Assembly: GCA_007745835.1 (NCBI GenBank) | Contig: CP036424.1 | Span: 1,387,001 to 1,451,000, forward strand | Source of the DNA: Planctomycetes bacterium MalM25 | Lineage (GTDB): Bacteria; Planctomycetota; Planctomycetia; Pirellulales; Lacipirellulaceae | Direction of reading: 5' to 3' | DNA length: 64,000 bases | In this document: piece by piece, positions 9,420 to 18,500 of the stretch | How positions within the stretch are numbered: the first letter of the stretch is position 1 | How the letters are laid out: each line of letters begins with the position of its first letter | The notes under the pieces: generated by a model | Seen by the model: the letters and a program-made list of their open reading frames with translations, nothing else | What the model was told of the DNA's origin: nothing | Database searches by the model: none | Translations under genes and position numbers: made by a program

Positions 9420-12155
9420 ATGGCAACCGACCAGCGGCTCCGCCGCGAGATCGACGAACTCGGCCGCGCTTTTGGCGATACCGTCCGGCGGTTCGCGGGT
9501 GAGCGGGCGTTCGAGCTCGTTGAGCAGGTCCGCGGGCTGGCCCGTCAGTTCTGCGGCGGCGAGCTCGCCGCGGCGGACGAGATCGACACGCTGCTCCGCG
9601 GCCTGACCGCCGACGAGCTGCGGATCGTGATCCGCTCGTTCGGCACGTTCCTCGAGCTGGCGAACCTCGCCGAGGACCGGCAGCGGGTCCGCTCGCTGAT
9701 CGACCGCGAGCGCGAGCGGCACCCCGACCCGCGCAAGGAATCGATCCTCGACGCCGTCCGCACGCTCAAGCAGCAGGGCGTCGGCGACGACGCGATGCAG
9801 GCGCTCGTCGACCGAGTGCGGATCGAGCTGGTCTTCACCGCCCACCCTACCGAGGCGAAGCGGAAGAGCATCCGGGCGAAGCTCCGCACGCTACGCGAAC
9901 TGCTCGGCCAGATCGACGCCGCCACGCAGACGCCCCGCGAGGAGGAACGGCTCCGCGAGCTGGTGCGGGGCGAGATTGTCAAGCTCTGGCAGACCGACAT
10001 CATCCGCGCAGCGCGGCCGACCGTCCTGGAAGAGGTGCAGCGTGGCCTCTCGTTCAAGGGCGTCATCTGGGACACCGCGCCGCGCATCCTCGGCGAGCTG
10101 CGCGACGCGCTCGCCGAGGTTTACCCCAAGGTCACCCTCGCCGACCGCGGGCTACTCCGCTTCGGCTCGTGGATGGGCGGCGACCGCGACGGCCACCCCT
10201 ACGTCACGCCCGACATCACCGAGCAGACGCTGCACTGGCTCCGCTCGGCGGCGATCGAGCGGCACTGGGTCGAGTGCGACCGGCTCACGACCTCGCTGAG
10301 CGTCTCGGTGCGGCAGTCGCCCGCCTGCTCCGACCTGTTCGAGCCGATCGCCACGGCGTGCGCGAAGTGGCCCGAGCTGGTGAAGATCCTCGAACCGATC
10401 CCGCCGATGGAGGCGCCGCGGCGTTGGCTGCGGGTCATCGGCTGGCGGCTGGAGCAATCGGCCGACGCGTCGCCCGACGAGCCCGACTCGCCCGCCGCTT
10501 ACGGCGAGGCCGACGAGCTGACGGCCGACGTCGCCCTCGTCCGCGACGCCCTGCTCGCCGCAGGCGACGACGAGGTGGTCCGCGCCGAGGTGCAGCCCTG
10601 GCTCGACCAGATCGCCACGTTCGGCCTGCACATGGCCTGCCTCGACGTGCGGCAGCACTCGGGCATGTACGCCGACGTGATGCTCGAGCTGTGGCGGGCC
10701 ATCGGCACGGTCGCCCCCGACGAGGAGCTGACCGAGGAGCGACGCTGCCAGCTGCTGGTCGACACGCTCCCGATCGCTGCCAACATCGCCCCGGTCGGCC
10801 TCTCCGACACCGCGCAGGAGACGCTCCAGCTCTTCCGTGTCCTGCGGCGATCGGCCCGCCGGTACGGCGGCGACTGCCTCGGCGGGCACGTCATCTCGAT
10901 GACCACGCAAGCGAGCGACCTGCTCACGGTGTTATGGCTCTGGACCTGGAGCGAGCGGGTCGATGGCGGCCAGCCCGAGGACGCCTCGCTCCACCTGCCG
11001 GTGATCCCCCTCTTCGAGACGATCGACGACCTCGTCGCGGCGCCGCAGATCCTCGGCCGCGCCCTCGACACGCCCGCCTACCGCGAGCACGTCGCCAAGT
11101 GCGGCGACCGGCAGACGGTCATGATCGGCTACTCCGACAGCACGAAAGACGGCGGCTACCTCTCCGCCGCCTGGTCGCTGCAGAGCGCGCAGATCACGCT
11201 CCACGAGCTGGCGAAGAAGGAGGGGGTCGCCCTCACCTTCTTCCACGGCCGGGGCGGCTCGCTCGGCCGCGGCGGCGGGCCCGCCGCGCGGAGCATCCTC
11301 TCGCTCCCGCCGGAGACCTTCGCCGGCTCGCTCCGCCTCACCGAGCAGGGCGAGGTCCTCGCCGAGCGGTACGACGACCCGGCGATCGCGCACCGGCACC
11401 TGGAGCAGGTCGTGTGGGCGGTCCTGATCGCGGCGACGGCGCCGCCCCCCGACCCCACCAGCGCCTACCGCGACCAGATGCAGCGGATGGCGGACGCGTC
11501 GCTCGCGGCGTACCGCGAGCTGGTCACGCATGCCGACTTCACCAAGTTCTTCCGCCTCGCCACGCCGATCAGCCAGATCGAGAACCTGCCGATCGGCTCC
11601 CGCCCCGCGAAACGGAAGAAGGGGGACGCGATCGAGGACCTCCGCGCCATCCCGTGGGTCTTCTCCTGGACCCAGAGCCGCTGCCTCCTGCCGGCGTGGT
11701 ACGGGCTGGGCTCGGGGCTGTCGGCATTGATCGACGCCGGCGGCGCCGAAACGCTGCAAGCGATGTACACCGAGTGGCCCTTCTTCCGCGCGACGATCAA
11801 TAACGCCGAGCTCGCCCTCGCCAAGGCGAACCGCCCCGTCTTCGACCGCTACGCCCAGTTGGCGAACGAGCTGCCCGGCGCCGCGGAGATCATCCAACTG
11901 CTCGACGACGAGTTCGAACGCTCCTGCCAGACGCTGCTGGCGGTCACCGGCCGCGACGAGCTGCTCGACGGCACGTCGTGGCTCAAGGAATCGATCCAGG
12001 TCCGCAACCGCTACGTCGACCCGCTGAACCTGATCCAGCTGGAAGTGACCCGCCGCCTCCGCGAGTCGGGCGACGAGGGGCCCACCGAGGAGCTCCGCCA
12101 CCTCTCGCAGCTCTCCATCAAGAGCGTCGCCGCAGGGATGCGGACGACGGGGTAG
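9420..12155 (+). CDS. ppc: Phosphoenolpyruvate carboxylase
   Basis: This 911-residue cytoplasmic enzyme converts phosphoenolpyruvate and bicarbonate to oxaloacetate, replenishing the TCA cycle. Signatures include FTAHPTEAKRKSI with the catalytic histidine (near residue 142), GSWMGGDRDGHPYVTP, GYSDSTKDGGYLSA, FFHGRGGSLGRGGGP and the C-terminal VRNRYVDPLNLIQ. Length fits bacterial PEPC. It starts with ATG at 9420, after the palindrome. No adjacent gene shares its pathway, so it is probably a single-gene unit. All key residues are present. Confidence 0.95.
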   Translation: MATDQRLRREIDELGRAFGDTVRRFAGERAFELVEQVRGLARQFCGGELAAADEIDTLLRGLTADELRIVIRSFGTFLELANLAEDRQRVRSLIDRERERHPDPRKESILDAVRTLKQQGVGDDAMQALVDRVRIELVFTAHPTEAKRKSIRAKLRTLRELLGQIDAATQTPREEERLRELVRGEIVKLWQTDIIRAARPTVLEEVQRGLSFKGVIWDTAPRILGELRDALAEVYPKVTLADRGLLRFGSWMGGDRDGHPYVTPDITEQTLHWLRSAAIERHWVECDRLTTSLSVSVRQSPACSDLFEPIATACAKWPELVKILEPIPPMEAPRRWLRVIGWRLEQSADASPDEPDSPAAYGEADELTADVALVRDALLAAGDDEVVRAEVQPWLDQIATFGLHMACLDVRQHSGMYADVMLELWRAIGTVAPDEELTEERRCQLLVDTLPIAANIAPVGLSDTAQETLQLFRVLRRSARRYGGDCLGGHVISMTTQASDLLTVLWLWTWSERVDGGQPEDASLHLPVIPLFETIDDLVAAPQILGRALDTPAYREHVAKCGDRQTVMIGYSDSTKDGGYLSAAWSLQSAQITLHELAKKEGVALTFFHGRGGSLGRGGGPAARSILSLPPETFAGSLRLTEQGEVLAERYDDPAIAHRHLEQVVWAVLIAATAPPPDPTSAYRDQMQRMADASLAAYRELVTHADFTKFFRLATPISQIENLPIGSRPAKRKKGDAIEDLRAIPWVFSWTQSRCLLPAWYGLGSGLSALIDAGGAETLQAMYTEWPFFRATINNAELALAKANRPVFDRYAQLANELPGAAEIIQLLDDEFERSCQTLLAVTGRDELLDGTSWLKESIQVRNRYVDPLNLIQLEVTRRLRESGDEGPTEELRHLSQLSIKSVAAGMRTTG

Positions 12156-12186
12156 TACAGGTTTGTCGCTTGGTGGTGAGCGCGGA

Positions 12187-12230
12187 CGGAGAAGGGGATG
12201 GGGGGATGAATGGAGATGAGGGGGATGGCG
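12187..12230. repeat. Left arm of 44-bp imperfect inverted repeat
   Basis: This purine-rich 44-bp tract (12187-12230) matches the reverse complement of 12984-13026 with about six differences. The two arms bracket the low-GC gene at 12289-12783. G-rich GGGGATG tracts are common between planctomycete genes, so chance similarity is not excluded. Confidence 0.55.
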
Positions 12231-12288
12231 GTTTGGTGGGGCCGAACACTGCCCAGGACGACGCACCTGTGCAGGTTAGCGTCAAAAA

Positions 12289-12783
12289 TCACTTTCCATT
12301 ATCCGCCCAGTAAGCTGTCCCAGCGGGCATGTCCCACGAAGAAGGCAATGCGTCTGAAATACTGTTTGTCCACCTCTTGCCCACGTCGTAGTAGTCGATG
12401 TACTTCCGAGATGATTCAGGTGGTTCCTTAGTAATCAGTCTGACCCTGCGTGCTGTCAATTGATTTATTGACTCGCCACCAATGTTGTTCGACGAATCAA
12501 CAGCGAATATGCCTATCGAACCAAGCGGCGGATAAGGAGCGACGTAGCCATAGACTTCCAATATCCCATGGTCATCTGTAACTCCGTAGCAAACTTGAGG
12601 TTGCGGGTGGCCAACCTGATTCAAGATCGCTACGACTTTAGCCATCCGGACAGGTTTGCCCGATTCATCTTGAACCGTAACAGTCACTCGCACACGGACT
12701 GACCACCAGATCAAAAGTAGTGTGGCGAAGACGGCAAGACACGCCCAAAGGCTTATTCTTCGTCTGCTTAAAATACTAGGCAT
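12289..12783 (-). CDS. Low-GC membrane-anchored protein with regulatory-like beta domain
   Basis: From the ATG at 12783 this is 164 residues. An upstream in-frame start at 12954 would add a poorly structured leader and is less likely. Residues about 10-32 (SLWACLAVFATLLLIWW) form one membrane segment. Residues 33 onward (VRVTVTVQDESGKPVRMAKV) look like a carboxypeptidase-regulatory or transthyretin-like beta domain outside the membrane. I recognise no specific function. Its base composition is clearly more A+T-rich than ppc upstream and the gene downstream, and the gene lies between inverted repeat arms at 12187 and 12984. Together these suggest acquisition. It converges on ppc. Confidence 0.6.
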   Translation of the reverse strand: MPSILSRRRISLWACLAVFATLLLIWWSVRVRVTVTVQDESGKPVRMAKVVAILNQVGHPQPQVCYGVTDDHGILEVYGYVAPYPPLGSIGIFAVDSSNNIGGESINQLTARRVRLITKEPPESSRKYIDYYDVGKRWTNSISDALPSSWDMPAGTAYWADNGK

Positions 12784-12983
12784 CTTCCAGAGCTCTCCAT
12801 CTAAGAAGACAAGCGACACCGACCCGAATAACCTCACATAGGCAAGACCCACTCCCCTGATTCTAGACCGATCCCAGCATGCCTCGAAGTGAGTAAGGTG
12901 TGACTCTCCTTGTGTCTTGAACCGATCGACCGTCGGTCTGCTCCTTTCACGCACTCAGCCTGCGACATTTCGCCCCACCTGGT

Positions 12984-13026
12984 CGCCATCCCCCTGATCC
13001 CCAATCATCCCCACATCCCCCTTCCG
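12984..13026. repeat. Right arm of 44-bp imperfect inverted repeat
   Basis: This C-rich 43-bp tract is the partner of 12187-12230, at about 86 percent identity after reverse complementing, including identical 12-bp outer ends (AGGGGGATGGCG). The intervening DNA is about 750 bp. Confidence 0.55.
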
Positions 13027-13069
13027 AAAGTCGGCCCCAACGTAGGCCTCCCCAGCGAGAGAAATCCCC

Positions 13070-13711
13070 TTGGCGATTCTGTACGAAGCGGTCCTCGTGG
13101 CCGCGTGGTTGTTGGCCGTTTGTGGGCGGGGCGTGGTGACGCCACCGGAGGGCGGGGCCCTCAGCGCCGTCTTGCTGCTGGGGATCGGCTGGTGGCTCTG
13201 GTCGGAGATGGCCTCCCGCCGCGAGGTGGACCGCGGCCGGCGGCTGTCGCTCGGCCAGTGGTGGGGATTCGACGCGGCCGTGCGGCACGCGGCCACGCCG
13301 CTGGTGATCGGCGGCTGCCTGGCGGTGGTGGTGTGGGCCTCGATGCGGGCAAGCTTCGACGTGCGTCTAGGCGGCTACGGCGCCCTGCTCGTGCTGTTCA
13401 CCCTGATCGTGATGGCCGCGAAGCTCGTGGCGGAGACCTACCTGTTCGCCCAGATCGGCGGCGACGAGTCGCCCCGCCAGGCTTCGGCCCAGGCGCTGAC
13501 CGGGCCGCTCTCGAAGTGGGCCAAGCTGCGGTACGTCTTGGGCGTGTTCGGCGGGGTGATCCTGCCGTTGGGCGCGCAGATGCTCGCCGGCGGGGCGAAG
13601 AATATCCCCGCGGTCTCCGACGCGAGCGCCCCGGCGCTGGTGGCGACGATCGCACTGATCAGTCTGATCCCGGGCGAGATGATCGAGCGGTGGCTCTTCT
13701 TGCGGACGTGA
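13070..13711 (+). CDS. Multi-pass membrane protein, DmsC/NrfD-like anchor fragment
   Basis: This 213-residue protein is mostly hydrophobic with about six membrane segments. No ATG is available: the frame is closed by a stop at 13043 and the best start is TTG at 13070. The C-terminal half (KWAKLRYVLGVFGGVILPLG and then LIPGEMIERWLFLR) resembles the C-terminus of DmsC-type quinol-oxidising anchors, which usually have eight helices and about 280 residues. The protein therefore looks N-terminally short. No catalytic (DmsA) or iron-sulfur (DmsB) partner is nearby. It may be a degraded remnant or a stand-alone membrane protein. The family call is inference from the C-terminal pattern. Confidence 0.5.
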   Translation: MAILYEAVLVAAWLLAVCGRGVVTPPEGGALSAVLLLGIGWWLWSEMASRREVDRGRRLSLGQWWGFDAAVRHAATPLVIGGCLAVVVWASMRASFDVRLGGYGALLVLFTLIVMAAKLVAETYLFAQIGGDESPRQASAQALTGPLSKWAKLRYVLGVFGGVILPLGAQMLAGGAKNIPAVSDASAPALVATIALISLIPGEMIERWLFLRT

Positions 13712-13737
13712 TCCGCGGCTCGTTCATCGCTGCGTCA

Positions 13738-13872
13738 CGAAGTAACGACGAGGCAGCATCCTGTAGGAGGCGTCTCCGACGCCGATCACGTGCTGTCAGC
13801 ATGGAGCGGCTGGCAATCCGGAATCGGCGTCGGAGACGCCTCCCACAGGCATTGATTCTCGTCGCTTCTTCG
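13738..13872. repeat. Nested inverted repeat element
   Basis: Inner arms 13761-13786 and 13823-13848 match over 25 of 26 bp. Outer arms 13738-13752 and 13858-13872 match over 13 of 15. Each inner arm contains its own small palindrome (GGCGTC, 3-nt loop, GACGCC). The element fills most of the 338-bp gap between the DmsC-like gene and the GH57 gene. It looks like a dispersed REP/MITE-type element. Confidence 0.7.
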
Positions 13873-14049
13873 TTTCGTTGTCTTTTTACACGCTGTTGGG
13901 CGGGAATCCCCGCATCTCCGCCCGATTCCCGTACCAATTTAGCGTCGGGGCGTGCTTAGACAGGTAGGGGACGTCCTGCGCTGGTTCAGCGAACCTAGCG
14001 ACTGCCCCAGAGGACGATTCAGCGACTCTGACTTCTCTGAGATAAGACT

Positions 14050-17028
14050 ATGCGGAGCTTTGGAAGGCTCGCCCTATTGGCGGCGGTTGCCAGAGTGTTG
14101 GCCTGCGGCGAGGCCTCGGCCCAGACGCCGATGAACGTCGGCTTCCTCTGGCACATGCACCAGCCGATCTACATCCCGGGCGAGACGATCGGCCAGACCG
14201 ACGCGTCGGGGCGGTTCTCGTTCAGCATCACGGACGTCCACAACCAGCGGTTCGGCCCGTACACGTCGTGGCCGAAGAACGCGATCGACTCGGGTTCCAG
14301 CCTGCCGCACCTGGGGGCGCAGGTCTCGTTCTCGGGCTCCCTGATCGAGAACCTCAACAACCTCGAAGCGGCCGGCGTGAACGGCGGCATGTGGAACAAC
14401 TGGGACGCCTCGTACCGTGCGGCGGCGGAATCCAGCACCTCGCTCGGCAACCCGCGGATGGACTTGGTCGGCTTCGGCTATCACCACCCGCTCATGCCGC
14501 TGCTCGACGAGCGCGACATGCGGATGCAGATCAAGCTGCACAAGCACGTTCACGAGCAGACCTGGGGCCCGAACGTCCCCTACTCGAAAGGGATCTTCCC
14601 CGCGGAGACCGCCTTCAGCACGCGGATGATCCCGGCGCTGGTCGCCGAAGGGATCGAGTGGACGATGTTCGACAGCATCCATTTGGAACGCGCGGTGGAG
14701 AACTACCCGCACACCGACTCATCGAATCTCTACGCCCCCAACCGGGCGGACCAGATCAATCCGGCGTTGCCGGCCGATCAGTGGGTGCAGCTGAACAACC
14801 TGTGGGCGCCGAGCCGCGTCGCGGCGCCGTTCGCCTACCGGCCGCACACGGCGCAGCACATCGACCCGACGACCGGAGCCGCGACCAAGATCACCGCCGT
14901 CCCCGCCGCCCGGTACGAGGGGAACGAGGACGGCCGGGGCGGCTTCGGCGCGCTGCAGTACGAGTCGGTCATGGAGCAGTACCGGCAGTTCAACACCGAC
15001 CCGAATCACCCGATGTTCGTCCTCCTGCATCACGATGGTGACAACTTCGGCGGCGGGAGCGAGGGGTACTACCACGGCAACTTCAACAACATGGTCGACT
15101 GGGCGACGGGCAACTCGAACTACGACGTCACCACCGTGCAGGATTACCTCGACCGTTTCCCGGCCGATCCGAACGACTTGGTCCACATCGAGGCGGGCTC
15201 GTGGGCGGGCGCCGATAACGGCGACCCCGAGTTCAAGAAGTGGCTCGGCGACCCCAACCCCCCCGTCTCTGGAGAAGGGCCGGGCTGGAGCCCCGACCGC
15301 AACTCGTGGGCCGTGCTGACCGCCGCCAAGAACCACGTCTACACCGCGCACGACCTGCAGCTCGGCGGGCCGAACAACTTCCCGAGCATGCAGAACGTGA
15401 TGACCGGCGCCGGCTCGGCGAGCGAACGGGGTTGGCACTACCTGCTGCAGGCGCAGGCGTCGGACCACTGGTACTGGGATGGCACCGAGGTGTGGGACTC
15501 GAACGTGACCCGCGGCAGCAACCTGGCGATCGACGAGGTCGCCGCCGTGATCGCCGGCGCCGCCAGCGAGACGACCGCCCCCAGCGTCTTCCTCCCGCAA
15601 CGCGAGTCTTACAACCCGGGCGGGCAGGAGTTCGGCGTCGTGCAGCCGAGCGACTTCGAGGTCTGGACCTACGCGTACGACGTGAGCGGCCTGTCGGACG
15701 TGACCCTCAAGTACCGCGTCGATGCGGACGGCGTGAACCCGCTCGACTCGACGCAGAACGAGGTCTACGCCGACGGCTCGGAGGTGGGCCAGTGGGTCGA
15801 GATCGACATGGCGTCGAGCGACGTCGCCCCGCCGGCCGGCATCCTCGCTCCGCGCGAGCGGGCCCTGCGGTTCGGCGCGATGATCGAGGGGGTGACCGAC
15901 TCGCTGATCGATTACTATGTCGAAGCGACCGACGCCCTCGGCAACGTCGAGCGGACGGACATCCAGCACGTCTACGTCGGCTCCTCAAGCGTCACGCCGG
16001 GCGGCGACCGCGTCGTCCTCACGCCCGGCCCGGCCGAGGCGGGCGCCCTCGCCACGTTCACCTACGACCCGACCGGCGGACCGCTCGACGGCGCGGGGGG
16101 CGTCTTCGCGCACATCGGCTACAACGACTGGTCGACCGTCCTGCCCAGTGACACCGCGATGACCTGGGATGCCGAGGCCGAGCTCTGGTCCCTGTCGCTC
16201 ACTCTGGCCGACGACGCGAGCCAGCTCGATCTGGTCTTCAACAACGGATCGGGCGCGTGGGATAACAACGGGGGCGCCGACTGGCACTTCCAGGTGACCG
16301 GCGGGGTCGATCCGGCCGGCTTCGTCATGGACGGCGTGCTCGACGAGGGCGCCGTCGCCCTGGCGACCGAAGAGGGCAAGACGCTCTGGTACGCCCTCGA
16401 CGGCGACACGCTCTACCTCGCCACCGACGACGCCGGCGAGGGCGACGATGTCTTCATCTATCTGGCCGACGAGCCGGGCGACCCGCAAGACGCGAACTGG
16501 GGCAAGTCGGGTCAGGTCGCCGGCTGGGACGGCTTCGTCGCGGACGAGAACGACAACGATTACGAAGGCTGGTTCGACGCCTCGGGCGAAGCGGCCACGG
16601 GACCCAACGGGGGCGTGCTCGAAGCGACCATCGACTTGGGGAACCACTTCGGTGACACGCCCGAGGAGCTTTACCTGGCCGTAGCGCACTTCGCCACGGG
16701 CGATGGCGGATCGCTCCAGTGGCTGATGAACGAGATGACGGCCAACGGCTCGATCGAAGCGGACGAGTTCCTCCGCCTGGTGCTCGCGGAGAGCCTGCCG
16801 GGCGACTTCAACGGCGACGGCACGGTCGACGCCGGTGACTACACCTTGTGGCGAGACGGCGATCTCGCGGCGGACGCCGACGGCTCCGGCACGGTCGACG
16901 CCGCCGACTACCTCGTCTGGCGAAACAACTACGGCCGCACGGCAGCCACTTCGGTCGCGGTTCCCGAGCCGGGCGCCCTGTTCCTTGGAATGCTTGGCGT
17001 TGCGTGCGGCGTTGTGCGGCGACGCTGA
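14050..17028 (+). CDS. Secreted GH57-type glycoside hydrolase with dockerin-like and PEP-CTERM modules
   Basis: This 992-residue exported protein has a signal peptide (residues 1-25). The catalytic domain begins with FLWHMHQPIYIPGE, the HxHQP motif that opens GH57 enzymes (alpha-amylase, amylopullulanase, glucanotransferase). GIFPAETAFS near residue 180 fits the GH57 region that carries the nucleophile Glu. A middle domain (about 650-755) with GGVFAHIGYNDWS and AHIGYNDW-type aromatics resembles a starch-binding module. A dockerin-like pair follows (GDFNGDGTVDAGDYTLWRD and DADGSGTVDAADYLVWRNN), then VPEPGALFLGMLGVACG and RRR, a PEP-CTERM sorting tail. The likely role is extracellular alpha-glucan breakdown. 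Its stop lies one base from the stop of the convergent gene. Confidence 0.85.
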   Translation: MRSFGRLALLAAVARVLACGEASAQTPMNVGFLWHMHQPIYIPGETIGQTDASGRFSFSITDVHNQRFGPYTSWPKNAIDSGSSLPHLGAQVSFSGSLIENLNNLEAAGVNGGMWNNWDASYRAAAESSTSLGNPRMDLVGFGYHHPLMPLLDERDMRMQIKLHKHVHEQTWGPNVPYSKGIFPAETAFSTRMIPALVAEGIEWTMFDSIHLERAVENYPHTDSSNLYAPNRADQINPALPADQWVQLNNLWAPSRVAAPFAYRPHTAQHIDPTTGAATKITAVPAARYEGNEDGRGGFGALQYESVMEQYRQFNTDPNHPMFVLLHHDGDNFGGGSEGYYHGNFNNMVDWATGNSNYDVTTVQDYLDRFPADPNDLVHIEAGSWAGADNGDPEFKKWLGDPNPPVSGEGPGWSPDRNSWAVLTAAKNHVYTAHDLQLGGPNNFPSMQNVMTGAGSASERGWHYLLQAQASDHWYWDGTEVWDSNVTRGSNLAIDEVAAVIAGAASETTAPSVFLPQRESYNPGGQEFGVVQPSDFEVWTYAYDVSGLSDVTLKYRVDADGVNPLDSTQNEVYADGSEVGQWVEIDMASSDVAPPAGILAPRERALRFGAMIEGVTDSLIDYYVEATDALGNVERTDIQHVYVGSSSVTPGGDRVVLTPGPAEAGALATFTYDPTGGPLDGAGGVFAHIGYNDWSTVLPSDTAMTWDAEAELWSLSLTLADDASQLDLVFNNGSGAWDNNGGADWHFQVTGGVDPAGFVMDGVLDEGAVALATEEGKTLWYALDGDTLYLATDDAGEGDDVFIYLADEPGDPQDANWGKSGQVAGWDGFVADENDNDYEGWFDASGEAATGPNGGVLEATIDLGNHFGDTPEELYLAVAHFATGDGGSLQWLMNEMTANGSIEADEFLRLVLAESLPGDFNGDGTVDAGDYTLWRDGDLAADADGSGTVDAADYLVWRNNYGRTAATSVAVPEPGALFLGMLGVACGVVRRR

Positions 17029-17029
17029 T

Positions 17030-18328
17030 TCAACGTCGACGTGTGGCCCCGAGCAGGGCCACCCCGCCCGCCAGCATTAACGACGAGGGCTCGGGGATCG
17101 TCACGCCGTGGATCGTGCACCGATTGAATCGGCTGTTGCTGGTGTGCAGCACGGTTGAGCCGATGAACTGAGCGCAGCCCTGTCCGTTCTGGATGTCGAT
17201 CTCGTTCTTGCCGTCGTCGTCGGTCCCTTCGTTCAGTTCCCAGAAGGCGATCCCGTTGAAGACCACGTTGTTGCCTGAGAAGACGGCGTCGCTGCTGTCG
17301 TTCCCTTCGGAATCCCCCTTGTAGAAGATGGCTCCGAAGCCGTCGTCCAGGATGCCCCCCTCGCCGATCTGGATGCTCGAGTCGCTCATGTTCATGTTCG
17401 ACTCGCCGTTGACGCGGAAGATGGCGGTCACGCCGTCGGGGCCGTCGATGATCACGTCGGAGTTGTTGATCTCCCAATCGTCGCCGCCCCGGTTCACGTC
17501 GATGAAGACGAAACCGTCTCCGTTCGTGTCCTCGAACGCGAGGTCGGAGCTCGGGTTGGCGGAGTCGCCCTGAGCGAGCAGCTCGATCACGAACGGCGCC
17601 GTGCTGTCTTTGTAGCTCTCGTTCTCGATGTTCTGTGTCAGGCTCCCTTCGGACGAGGCGGCGTCGATGAACGTCTGCCAGGCGTTCAACTCGTCGAGCA
17701 GCGGTGACAGATCGATGCCCTTGGCCAGCCCGACTCCGTTGGTGCCTGCCGAGTTGCTGGGCAGCTCGCCGAGCGGGCTATTCTCACCGGCGCCGGCGTT
17801 GAAGTACGAGGCGTTCGAGACGCTCTGCACCGGGTTGTTGGGGTTCGCGGCGACGACACCGATGTCGTCGAGCGCCGGATCGTACACGCCAAGGTCCGCG
17901 AACAAGTCGGTGTTTGAAACGGAGAGGCGACCCGTGTTGCTCGTCAGAGCGATGTTCCCCGTGTAGCTGATCCCCTCGGCCGGAGCAACCGGCGTGTTGA
18001 AGATCGGGTGAACCAAGTGGGTCTCGTTCCCAGAGGGTTCCCAACGCTGATCGAAGACGCTGTTGATCGTTGGGAACGAAGCCCCGGTTGGGCTCGTGCC
18101 ACCCTGGGAGAGCACCTCGCGGTCGGCGCCGAACTCGCCGTTCTGCAAGTTGACAGCGTCCCCTTCGGACTGCTTCTTGAAACCGACGATCACGTACTTC
18201 TCGATCTCCGTGGTCGAGAGGCCGGTCGGCAAGATGGTGGCGGCGGAGCACTCGGACGCGGCCACGCCAAATGCGACCAGAAAGAGTGCGGTCTGCCAGC
18301 AAAGGCGACCCGCTTTGATTAGGGGCAT
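17030..18328 (-). CDS. Secreted PEP-CTERM protein of unknown function
   Basis: This 432-residue protein begins with a signal peptide (LFLVAFGVAASECSA) and ends in IPEPSSLMLAGGVALLG plus ATRRR, a PEP-CTERM tail for exosortase-type processing. The body is Asn/Asp/Ser/Gly-rich with no enzyme motif visible. The later half (SDVIIDGPDGVTAIFRVNG, SSIQIGEGGILDDGFGAIF) looks like a repetitive beta structure of the collagen-binding or choice-of-anchor type. It is likely a surface or matrix protein. It converges on the GH57 gene with a 1-nt gap. A perfect hairpin lies just upstream of its start. Confidence 0.7.
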   Translation of the reverse strand: MPLIKAGRLCWQTALFLVAFGVAASECSAATILPTGLSTTEIEKYVIVGFKKQSEGDAVNLQNGEFGADREVLSQGGTSPTGASFPTINSVFDQRWEPSGNETHLVHPIFNTPVAPAEGISYTGNIALTSNTGRLSVSNTDLFADLGVYDPALDDIGVVAANPNNPVQSVSNASYFNAGAGENSPLGELPSNSAGTNGVGLAKGIDLSPLLDELNAWQTFIDAASSEGSLTQNIENESYKDSTAPFVIELLAQGDSANPSSDLAFEDTNGDGFVFIDVNRGGDDWEINNSDVIIDGPDGVTAIFRVNGESNMNMSDSSIQIGEGGILDDGFGAIFYKGDSEGNDSSDAVFSGNNVVFNGIAFWELNEGTDDDGKNEIDIQNGQGCAQFIGSTVLHTSNSRFNRCTIHGVTIPEPSSLMLAGGVALLGATRRR

Positions 18329-18343
18329 TAGGCGGATTGGGTC

Positions 18344-18369
18344 GTGCAGGAGTGGTTGTACTCCTGCAC
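18344..18369 (-). promoter_or_regulatory. Perfect 10-bp hairpin in leader of the PEP-CTERM gene
   Basis: GTGCAGGAGT (18344-18353) and ACTCCTGCAC (18360-18369) pair perfectly around 6 nt, ending about 15 nt before the ATG at 18328. The position suits an operator or an mRNA leader hairpin. No Shine-Dalgarno sequence is visible between it and the start. Confidence 0.4.
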
Positions 18370-18500
18370 TCTAATACGGCTAACCGCCGAATGTGCGCTA
18401 TTTGCGAAGGAAACTGCGCAAAACGCAATCCTTGCTAGAGCCGCCTCTCAAGGCCGTGGGGCTGCCCTGTGCGGTGCGAGGGGCGCGTTGAGCCCTGCTC

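Noticed and set aside
9073-9426. Minus-strand frame across tRNA-Ser and the palindrome
   Set aside because: It runs through a tRNA gene and repeat arms. Its peptide (GEAPAEPAPG-type) is the usual product of translating such repeats.
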